A DNA stretch of 10,000 nt, taken from contig CALSCQ010001836.1 of NCBI GenBank assembly GCA_943704525.1, positions 1 through 10,000 of the forward strand, read 5' to 3'. Position 1 is the first letter of the stretch, and each line of letters opens with the position of its first letter. Positions 1 through 10,000 of the stretch are shown piece by piece. The DNA is from Pigoraptor vietnamica. Lineage: Eukaryota; Opisthokonta; Filasterea. The translations under genes were made by a program, and so were the position numbers. The notes under the pieces are model-generated. The model was not told the DNA's origin and did no database searches. It saw only the letters and a list, made by a program, of their open reading frames with translations.

Positions 1-22
1 GGGGGGAGTAATTAAAATCGGC

Positions 23-2753
23 TCAGAAGTCGGCGTCGGAAGTGTCCACCGACGCGTGGCTCGTCATCGGCAGCGGCTCAAGCTCGACGAAATTGGCGCG
101 CAGGGTCGATAGGAGGCGCTGTGCGACGGGGACAAACTCGTCGCGCCACGCCCCGTTCCGCCGTTCCGAGTCGTCGGCAATCGCGCCCTCCTCTGTTACA
201 TTGGAGGGACAACACGTTGGTAACGGCAGCAGAGGGATTTCGGGCCAAACGACAAACGCACACACGATGATGTGATGATGTGATGTACATGTCAGTAAAA
301 CAAGCGCCCACGCACCGAGAAATTCCTCGAGGAGGGAGGACAGCTCGCGATAAGCCTTCTTTCCGTACGCGGCGACGGAATTCGCGGACGATGCACTGCA
401 AGAGGTAACACATCAAGAAAGTGTTGCAAGAAAGCACCCGACGGTGTTATTCAGCGCAAAACGCCTTTCATACACCACACAACCCACCCGTAGTTGTAGA
501 GCGTCTTGCACACCATGCCAGCAAGCATCCAGTCCTCGCGCCCAAAGTGGCCAAGCACATCCACAAGCCTGCAGGGATCCCCATGAGCATTCGATACGCA
601 ACAAACAGCCCCGATTCGTGACACAAGGACAGACACGCACTTTTGCACGCCGTCGCCCTCTCGAAGGCGCGATCGATGCTCCGCGTCGGCCATGAGGTTC
701 ATCAGGACGCCGCAGACAGTGAAGACCACCTCGCGGCTACTGTGGTCCAGCAGCACAATCATGAGCTCGTCGACTGCGTGGCACAAAAAAAGGGGTCAGA
801 AAGCGCTTCGGCGTGTGTGGACACAGCCTAGCCTCAGTTCGGTTCGGTTAGACGGCCGCGCCAACAGTATTAGGGTAGGGTTAGGTTACTACTCTGTGGT
901 TAGGGTTGCTGGTCTAAATGCCATGGGCGCTGGCACTCACTCCGGTGATTGAAGAGGAGCGCCCGCACTTCTTTCCGGCGCGAAAAGTTGCCAAAAACGC
1001 GCGCCGTTTCGACGACGGCCTCCATGTTATCGTGCAGAAGCAGCGGAATGAGAACTGTGTGGCGGACAAGTCACGTGAGACGACGACGGACAGTGGAGAA
1101 GCACAATAGGAAAAATTCACTTGAAAGTGCCCGCGCACGCACACAATTGCCGGCCCGTAATACTAGGCCCCTAATACCATTCTGTCGCGTCGCGCCGAGG
1201 ATGCCACAACGGATACGTGCGATGCGCAAGCTCACCGTCGCAGAGTTCCATTTGGCGGGAAGTGATGGCGTTTTCGCGCGAGTCGTAAAACGACAGGTTG
1301 TTGATTGTGCCGACAATGTTGAGCACAAGCTCCTCGCTCGCGATGACGTCCTTTCGTGCTGGCGGCGCAAGTATGATACGCGTTTGAGCTTTGCAGCCCA
1401 GAGGGCGCACGCACCCCCCCACACAACACACGCGCACGCACACACCCACACGCAAACACGCGCGCACACCCACCGAGCATGTCGATCAAGAGTCCAATGT
1501 CCTTGCGCGCCGCAATCGCAGGGCCAATGTCCGGGTGAATGGCGAGGTTCGCAATCACACGCACCAGCTGTGCACGTGAGCGAGTGAGGGCGTGAGACGG
1601 ACCGTCGGGAATGGGACCAACACCACAGACAGGCCGGCGAGAGCAACACTATTCCACACCAATACACCCACTGCCACCGCCATCCCCACTAGCTCTTCAG
1701 GCACACACGGTCGCAATACAATCGACCCGCGCACGCGACGCACCTTCACGAGCACGTCCTCCGTCTCGTTGTACTGCGCGCGCTTTCCGCCCTGCGACTC
1801 TCCCGCGGCATTCCCTTCCTCGTGGCCGTCACCAATATCGCCACGTCCAGCGCGCGACTCCGGCGCCGACGGCGACACATTCGAACCGTCCGTCCTGCCC
1901 GCGTCCTCGATGCGATCGATGGCGTCGTACGCTGCAAAGAGTCGCATGAGCCGGTCCATGGCATTGCACTTTGTGTGGAGCGCAATGCGGTTGTCGTCGT
2001 TGTTGGCCGTGAGATTGCCGAGCACAAAGCACAGCCGAGTCACGATCGACTGCGCGGGGCGCAAGGTCAGACATCGTAGTGCAGGATTGTTCCCAGCGGC
2101 AGCAGACAAAATGCGGCGGAGAGGCACACATGCAAGCGCAAAGTGCACGCAGACGCGCAAGCGATAACACACCTTGTTCGTCGAGTGCTCGTCCAGCAGC
2201 AGCACAAGCGACTCGATGGCGTCGGGAATGACGCCAATTGCGGCGCGGCACTCGGCGTGCATCGTCAGCTTGCTGCAGGGAGCAATACAGAGGCGCCGTC
2301 AGCGGACACGCCACAAAAGGGAAGCCGCCAAGTTGACAGTCATGTTCGGTACTTGGACATCGATTAATCGCCTTCTCATCCATACAACACCAATGCACAA
2401 TGCATCTTCCTCCGCCACAAGCGATCAACTCACGAAGACCCGTCCCCTTCCCCTTAAGCCCCTTAAGCCCGCTTACATCCTCTCCTCCCATCCACACAAC
2501 GGCGTACCTGAGTATTCGCGATATGTTGAGGACGAGGTCGGCGTCGCGTGCTTGCGCGCGCAGGAGTGGGCACAGCAGCTCAATCATGCGGCTCGAAATG
2601 AAGAACTTGCGATGACCCGCGTTCACCGCAAGGTTGCGCAGAAGCGCAGTGAGCTGCCGGGAGCGAGTGGCCAATTGTGAGCGCAGGAGAATTTAAATGA
2701 GATTATCGTCAAAGGGCGGAAGACATAATAATGCTTCTTCCAGCGCGCGTGTC

Positions 2754-2788
<35 letters not shown>

Positions 2789-5100
2789 GTGTGCCTTGGT
2801 CGGACGGCTATGCAGCGAGGCCAAAAAGTGATGGGGAAGGATGCGCCCATATGCGAATCCGCACCTGGAAGAGCAAGTGGCCCACAGAGTCGCCACCAGA
2901 GACAATGTCCGCATCCTGTGCAAAAGACGGCACACGACGAACGAACGTTGTTACGACACGAGGTCCGGGCAGGCACGGTTGTGTGTGTGTATGTGTGTGT
3001 GTGTATGTGTGTGTGTGTGTGCGTGTGTGCGTGTGTGCGTGTGTGCGTGTGTGTGTGTGTGCGTGTGTGTGTGTGTGAGGAAGGAGGGAGTAATCGAGAC
3101 AGCCTGGACCACGTCGGTCCGCACCTTTGCGTTAACGGCACCGAGGATGCGCGCGACCACATCAATGCAGCCGGCCTTCACAAGCAGCCGCTGGGCAGTC
3201 TCGTCGTTCGAAAGATTTTTCAAAATTCCCGCGCAAAACACGAGCGCGTCCACCGACGCTCGTTTGTCCGCATTGGCGATTATGCCCACGAGGAGATCTG
3301 CGAACAGTAACGGAGTAACGGCGCGTGAGTGCAATGATCAATGAGGTTAAAAAAAAAAAAAAAAAGGAAAAAAAAAATCGCAATTCAACTTTTCCGCACG
3401 AGATGGCCCCCTCCATTTCGCCGCACCACACAACAGCACAGCGAAATTAGCGATGGCGCTGCTCTCAAGAGGGGCGCAGTCACTACAAAAACACGCGCAA
3501 TTGCCGCACCGATCATGTCACTATCCTGGAAGTGCGCGTCGTTGGCCTCGACGCGGCTCAGCTTGAAGAGCATCTTGCATGCGTTGAAGAGGGTGGTCCC
3601 GCCCTTCGTCACCTGCGAATGCGAGTGGGAACGTGAGCGGTGAGGGACGGCGGCATGAAGGGACGCGGGAGGGTGAACTATCAGCGCAGCCGCACGCGAC
3701 CACACACAAAGGGCAATAGACAAAACTGAAGACAAGTGCGCTTATTCTCACTCCCACATACATACACAACAGTCACCACAGGCGCGCGCACCCACACAGC
3801 AGGCGCAGACATACCGCACGCCGCACGCCACACAGTCGAACACGCCCGGCGTACCCACCTTCAGCACCACCCTGCACAGCTTGATCAGCAGCCGCGCGTC
3901 CGGACTGTCCATGAGGCGGTACATCGTTCGCAAAATGGCGTTCCGTTGCCTGCCCGCGAACCGCCGCCGCTGCACCACGGCCCACAGCCCGTCGCACGCG
4001 TCGCACATGGCGTCCAGCGACGGCTCGTCGGGATCGAGCGCGCCCAGCAGCGCCTCCGCCTCCTGCCACTCCGCGCTCCCCTCGTCCCCCTCCATCGAAG
4101 AGTCCGGACGCACAGCGGGCGCCGGTCGTGTTCCCGAGGACGGCCGCGCCTGCGGTGGCACGGGCCCCTCGGCGCCATCCAACGCACCGCTTTGCACCTG
4201 CGACTGTCCCTCCTCATCCACGCTGCGCTCCGAGGGCGTGCGTGAGGCTGTGTGATCGGACGACTTGCGCCGCACAGCCCCCGTCGCGCCGTTCGCCTCT
4301 GCGCTGCGTGCAGGGCGGCTCGGTCGCTCGTCGGGAGGTCGCGGGCGCACGATCTCGGCGTCGTCTGCCTCTTGTGAAGCGTAATCGATGCTCTGCTCGC
4401 GCGAGAGGGACGAAGCAGAACGGCTGCGGCGCTTGTACCGCGGAGGCTGCGTGCGAACGGGATGGAATTGTTGGCTCAGAATACGGGTAACGATCATACT
4501 ATAGAAAACGAATCGATGTGACAACGAGATTCACCGCAATAACGCTGCCAGTAATAAATAACACGACTGCACCACACGCGACCAAAACAGACGAATGGCA
4601 CGTGCCTCGGTGGACGGGGGTCGCGGGAGCTCCACGGAGTCCTGGCGCTCGATGGGGTCCAAGCGGAACGGCTTGGTGAGGTCGGGCGAGGAGCCCATCT
4701 CAAATTGTCGGCTGCCAATACTGCGAAGCGAAAGGGCTCAGCTGCCGTCGCACACAGCTTGGTCACAACACTCCGTACGCGATCCGAAGAGTGCACGTGC
4801 GCACAATCAACACGCACGCAACACAAACTCCCATCACTCCCTCCCACACCCGCAAGGCGCGAACACGCACCTGTACACTGACGACGGGCGATTGCTGCTT
4901 GGACTCGACGTCCCCCCGTGCCCAAAGAGCGAGCGCGACGTGTCCAGCGGGGTAAACGGTCGCGACGGTCGCTTGAGCGAAGCGCGCGCCTCCGCAATAA
5001 TCTCGGAACTCATCTGCCTCCGCGGGCCGCGATAGAACGGGAGTCCATCGCCGGAAGGGGACGCCGCCGCCGCGTTCGACGACGCCCGCCGGCGCTCCAT
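23..5100 (-). CDS. ARMC2: ARMC2 orthologue, armadillo-repeat flagellar assembly protein (16 exons)
   Basis: Recognised from motifs collinear with animal ARMC2: SSEIIAEARASL and RPFTP (exon 1), TTLFNACKMLFKLSR (4), GHLLFQ joined to LTALLRNLAV (6/7), FVLGNLTANN (9), VIANLAIHPDIGP (10), LNIVGTINNLSFYD (11), ARVFGNF (12), VCGVLMNL (13), MVCKTLYNY (14), EFVPVAQRLL and LEPLPM (16). Exons, read on the minus strand: 5100-4871, 4720 to about 4578, about 4364-3859, 3612-3510, 3297-3125, 2915-2865, 2653-2508, 2272-2173, 2049-1744, 1567-1474, 1358-1236, 1054-941, 773-641, 568-488, 395-316, 192-23. Phases agree at every junction except exon 2/3, which is unresolved. The product is about 840-870 aa, close to the human protein. 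The start lies in ACCATGG with an in-frame TGA 18 nt upstream; the stop is TGA. The N-terminal third is low-complexity, followed by armadillo-type helical repeats. Known role of the family: ARMC2 (Chlamydomonas PF27) is an intraflagellar-transport adapter for radial spokes and is needed for sperm axonemes. A flagellar role here is inferred from orthology. Confidence 0.92.
193..315 (-). other. ARMC2 intron 15, in-frame and stop-free
   Basis: This 123-nt intron has donor GTGCGT and acceptor AACAG. Its length is divisible by three, and reading through from exon 15 into exon 16 meets no stop codon. Removing it gives a junction (LLEEFLEEGA) that aligns with the C-terminal part of ARMC2. Retention would insert 41 residues rich in Cys, His and hydrophobics. 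Confidence 0.75.
569..640 (-). other. ARMC2 intron 13, shortest intron, in-frame and stop-free
   Basis: At 72 nt this is the shortest intron in the window, with donor GTGCGT and acceptor TGCAG. It is a multiple of three and open in the coding frame. Splicing restores GVQKLVDVLG, matching the family's GIKKLVDCL segment, so it is called an intron and not an insertion. Retention would add 24 residues. Confidence 0.8.
869..907 (+). repeat. Degenerate telomere-like TTAGGG repeats inside ARMC2 intron 12
   Basis: Short runs TTAGGG, TAGGG, TTAGG and GGTTAGGGTT lie within about 40 nt of the 167-nt intron 12 (774-940). On the coding strand they read as CCCTAA-type units, which also contain CTAAC/CTAAT branch-point-like strings 35-70 nt from the acceptor. 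Confidence 0.6.
1411..1469 (+). repeat. Imperfect CA-rich tract in ARMC2 intron 10
   Basis: A CA/CG-rich imperfect tract fills most of the 115-nt intron 10 (1359-1473). It begins directly behind the donor GTGGGT on the coding strand, where it reads as GT/GTGC units. Confidence 0.8.
2755..2793 (+). repeat. (GT)n microsatellite in ARMC2 intron 6
   Basis: About 39 nt of GT repeat with a GCGCGC interruption in the middle of intron 6 (2654-2864). It reads as CA on the coding strand. Confidence 0.92.
2981..3077 (+). repeat. (GT)n microsatellite in ARMC2 intron 5
   Basis: About 97 nt of GT repeat, interrupted by two ATGT units and a regularly spaced series of GCGTGTGT units. It occupies nearly half of intron 5 (2916-3124), about 48 nt from the donor, and reads as CA on the coding strand. 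Confidence 0.95.
3349..3377 (+). repeat. Poly(A) tract (poly(T) on coding strand) in ARMC2 intron 4
   Basis: A 29-nt A homopolymer broken by a single GG, inside intron 4 (3298-3509). On the coding strand it is a T-run about 50 nt before the acceptor CGCAG, so it may act as an extended pyrimidine tract. Confidence 0.9.
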
Positions 5101-5516
5101 GGTAGCTACAACCGCTCAAGGCGGCTCCAAACTCCGACGAGCGCTTATGTTCGATCCAAATCGCCGCCAGCAGGGAAGAATGAGTTTGTAACACAGTGAA
5201 GACTCCGCTGTCCCACTGGGGCACAACGGGTGCGTGCGTTTGGCCTGTGCGCGCGTGTATGTGCGCGGGGGTGAGTGCGCTCGCGTGCTTGTAGCGTGCT
5301 GCTTTTGTGGCCGATTTTTTGTTTCAAATTTTTTTTTCCGTTGGGGCGTGCCTTGGCACCAATAATTTGAAAATTGGTTCGAAATCGCACGAGATTTCAC
5401 TCGGAATTTCAAATAAAATTGAAAAAGAGCCGCAACCAACGTCATCATGTCGTGACACTGTTATGACGCACTTCAAAGTAACAATTGTAACATTTCGTGT
5501 AACCCCAACCCTTCAT
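5101..5516. other. Intergenic spacer: SLU7 3' end and ARMC2 5' flank
   Basis: These 416 nt separate the SLU7 stop from the ARMC2 start; both genes run on the minus strand, so the spacer must hold the SLU7 3'UTR and ARMC2 promoter/5'UTR. Reading frames here show no family resemblance. On the minus strand no AATAAA is visible near the SLU7 stop; the only AATAAA (about 5413) is on the plus strand. The central 5310-5426 is markedly AT-rich, and the half nearer ARMC2 (5220-5300) is GC-rich. No certain core promoter was identified. Confidence 0.6.
5322..5424. repeat. AT-rich patch with nested inverted repeats
   Basis: TTTCAAATT at 5322-5330 is the reverse complement of AATTTGAAA at 5364-5372. Between them GTGCC (5348-5352) and GGCAC (5355-5359) form a tight inner stem. 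A further copy, TTTCAA at 5407-5412, pairs with TTGAAA at 5419-5424 around a 6-nt A/T loop. It lies 93-195 nt downstream of the SLU7 stop, so it may be part of the 3'UTR or 3'-end signals; function unproven. Confidence 0.5.
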
Positions 5517-8496
<2,980 letters not shown>

Positions 8497-8690
8497 CTTT
8501 GCGCAGTGTCACGCGCCGTCGCAGGGCGCGTTCGAGTGCGTAAACAGAGGGCAGGGGGAGATCGTCTCGAGAACGTGCGTTATGCGACTGGGCGCGAACG
8601 AATGGCTTGCACTTGTCTCGTACGAATTCGTTTTCGCCGTGAACGTGAAAGCGGTGTGGTGTGCTGTGCCGCCCATATGCGAGCGGAGTA

Positions 8691-8716
8691 GACGTCACCA
8701 CGACGTCATCTATAAG
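8691..8716 (+). promoter_or_regulatory. Tandem CRE/bZIP-like GACGTCA sites and TATA-like box
   Basis: GACGTCAC at 8691 and GACGTCAT at 8702 are 11 bp apart, about one helical turn, and TATAAG follows at 8711. GACGTC is palindromic, so the sites could serve both SLU7 (start 195 nt away) and the MGRN1-like gene (start 363 nt away). The TATA orientation favours the plus-strand gene. The bZIP reading rests on motif likeness to the ATF/CREB site only. Confidence 0.4.
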
Positions 8717-8994
8717 TAACAGTGGGTTTCATATGTTACACTATTTGAATTGTAAGGTGAGGGTTATGTTTCATCGCAGGGTGGGTGTTTCGCCACGGTC
8801 CGCTATGTCCATTTTTGGGCGGTGGTTGGCCCGGCGACGTCGCACAACGGCGTATCTATTGCAAGGCTCCTCTCTCTCCCCCTCTACACACACTTCATCT
8901 ATTCGACTCGCCTCTTGAAGGAGGCTCCGACGTGCGTTAGTGGCCGTGTTTGGCGGTCCATCTCAGTAGCGTTTCCACTCTTGCCGAAGCCGCC

Positions 8995-9027
8995 ATGGCA
9001 CCGACATTCCGTGTGCCGTGCCTGTGA
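8995..9027 (+). promoter_or_regulatory. Possible upstream ORF in the 5' leader of the MGRN1-like gene
   Basis: A 10-codon ORF (MAPTFRVPCL, TGA stop) starts in a GCCGCCATGG context and ends 46 nt before the main ATG, in a different frame. If the transcript begins upstream of 8995 this start would be met first. All three gene starts in the window also have G at +4. Confidence 0.35.
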
Positions 9028-9073
9028 ATCGACTAGCGATTAGCGAGTGCGTGTTGCGTACTGCCCCTGACAA

Positions 9074-9914
9074 ATGGGCTCATACGTGTCGACGCTGCTT
9101 TCGCACTACCGCGGCGATGGCGGCCCCGGTGGCGACGTAGAGTATGGCGCAGGGGGCGATGTGGGAGTGGCGCTTGAGCCCGAGTCGTACCGCTACCCCC
9201 CAGGGGAAGGTAGCTTCTCGACGGCTGTTGTCTGCGTGTGTCTCTGTGCACTCTTCCTCGCACTCTCTCTGCGGCGTGTGTGTGTAGGCACTGATGCATG
9301 CTCATTGATATCGCATTCAAACGCATTGTCCCGGTGTGGTTGCGGAGCATTATTCGATCGAGTCGTCTCTGAGCGTGTGATGCGCGTGTGCGCAGGCAAC
9401 TACTTTGGGCCGCACTTCATTCTCGGCGGCACGCGCTTTGCGTCGTTTGATCCCGAGGCTTATCTCTTTGGTCCCTTGGCCGACCTCAATTTCCTCAACT
9501 GCGGACGACTGCCCGCGGTGCGTGCGCGCGCGCGTGCTCGTGTGCGTGCTCTCTTGCCTCTCCCTTTGTGTCATCTCTCTGTACCTTCACATTTGTCTTG
9601 TGTTGTGTTCAAACTACCTGTGGGTGCGTGCGCGCATTCGTGCGTACGTGCGACAGTCCCTTCTCTAGCCTCTCCCAGTCTACTTTGCGTGTCTTCGCCT
9701 TGTCATGTGTTCAAACTGGGATGCGTTTGAGGTTGCATCGCTCACACCCGTTCACCGCAGCTTGCAAATCCCCCGACGTCACATCTGCACGTGACGACGT
9801 CCATTCGAAGCCAGCTCAACCTCCGCAAGGACACGCTGCGGGTGCGTTTGTTGGCATCAGACTGTTCACTTTCGCTCGCTCCTGTGCCCGCGCATCCGTT
9901 GTGTGTGTGTGTGC

Positions 9915-10000
<86 letters not shown>
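9074..10000 (+). CDS. MGRN1: MGRN1/RNF157-like E3 ubiquitin ligase, 5' part (3 exons, cut by window end)
   Basis: Exons 9074-9209, 9396-9517 and 9761-9841 encode the first 113 residues; introns are 9210-9395, 9518-9760 and from 9842 past the window end. The joined protein reads YRYPPGEGNYFGPHFILGG, then FDPEAYLFGPLADLNFL and IRSQLNLRKDTLR, matching the conserved N-terminal domain of animal MGRN1/RNF157 and plant LOG2-type ligases. It begins MGSYVS, with Gly2 and Ser6 fitting an N-myristoylation signal as in MGRN1, which suggests membrane attachment. A Gly/Asp-rich stretch at about residues 14-31 lengthens the N-terminus. An in-frame TGA lies one codon before the start. The RING domain expected further on is outside the window, so ligase activity is inferred from the family. 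Intron 1 has the unusual donor GTAGCT, lacking the +5 G seen elsewhere, but its junction is fixed by homology. The symbol denotes the family; which paralogue it is cannot be told. Confidence 0.88.
9901..10000 (+). repeat. (GT)n microsatellite in intron 3 of the MGRN1-like gene, open at window end
   Basis: At least 100 nt of GT repeat with two GCGT interruptions near its start, beginning about 60 nt after the donor GTGCGT at 9842 and continuing beyond the window. Confidence 0.96.

Larger units (their letters stand above)
8497..9073. other. Divergent intergenic region between SLU7 and the MGRN1-like gene
   Basis: These 577 nt lie between two start codons facing away from each other and must hold both promoters and 5'UTRs. 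No reading frame on either strand resembles a known protein. Visible elements are the paired ACGTCA-type sites with a TATA-like box (8691-8716), a pyrimidine-rich stretch at 8868-8890, and a short upstream ORF at 8995-9027. No RNA gene was recognised. Confidence 0.7.

Noticed and set aside
5376-5386. GGTTCGAAATC resembling a tRNA T-loop/B box
   Set aside because: The flanking bases do not form a T stem and no A box, anticodon arm or acceptor stem can be found around it.
5412-5418. AATAAA-type polyadenylation signal
   Set aside because: It is on the plus strand, whereas both neighbouring genes are on the minus strand and no plus-strand gene ends here.
8661-8918. 85-aa plus-strand frame in the divergent intergenic region
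   Set aside because: It overlaps the promoter elements, has low-complexity Ser/Thr/Arg composition, resembles no family, and no splice continuation into the gene at 9074 was evident.

Overview
The window is GC-rich nuclear DNA from an intron-rich unicellular or early-branching eukaryote. It holds two complete genes and the 5' part of a third, all recognisable by protein homology, with introns of 72-320 nt. Introns have GT-AG ends with a strong GTGCG(T) donor preference, and several carry long CA/GT dinucleotide arrays. An ARMC2 orthologue implies a flagellated life stage, and one AT-AC intron implies a working minor (U12) spliceosome. The species cannot be named from the sequence.

Layout: (1) 23-5100, minus strand, a 16-exon ARMC2 orthologue (armadillo-repeat flagellar assembly protein); (2) 5101-5516, a spacer shared by the SLU7 3' end and the ARMC2 5' side, with an AT-rich inverted-repeat patch; (3) 5517-8496, minus strand, an 8-exon SLU7 orthologue (second-step pre-mRNA splicing factor, 572 aa); (4) 8497-9073, a divergent intergenic region with two ACGTCA-type sites, a TATA-like box and a short upstream ORF; (5) 9074 to the window end, plus strand, the first three exons of a MGRN1/RNF157-type E3 ubiquitin ligase with an N-myristoylation signal, its third intron running out of the window inside a GT array.

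The three genes are housekeeping or flagellar genes with no evident shared pathway, and no novel multigene system was found. The most notable observation is that intron 4 of SLU7, itself a splicing factor gene, has the hallmarks of a U12-type AT-AC intron: ATATCC at the 5' end, TCCTTGAC branch site 11 nt from the end, and a terminal AC. Using these boundaries restores the conserved SILEKYGGQ protein segment exactly. Other points are telomere-like repeats inside an ARMC2 intron, the confinement of dinucleotide arrays to introns, two stop-free in-frame ARMC2 introns, and one ARMC2 exon junction that could not be resolved.
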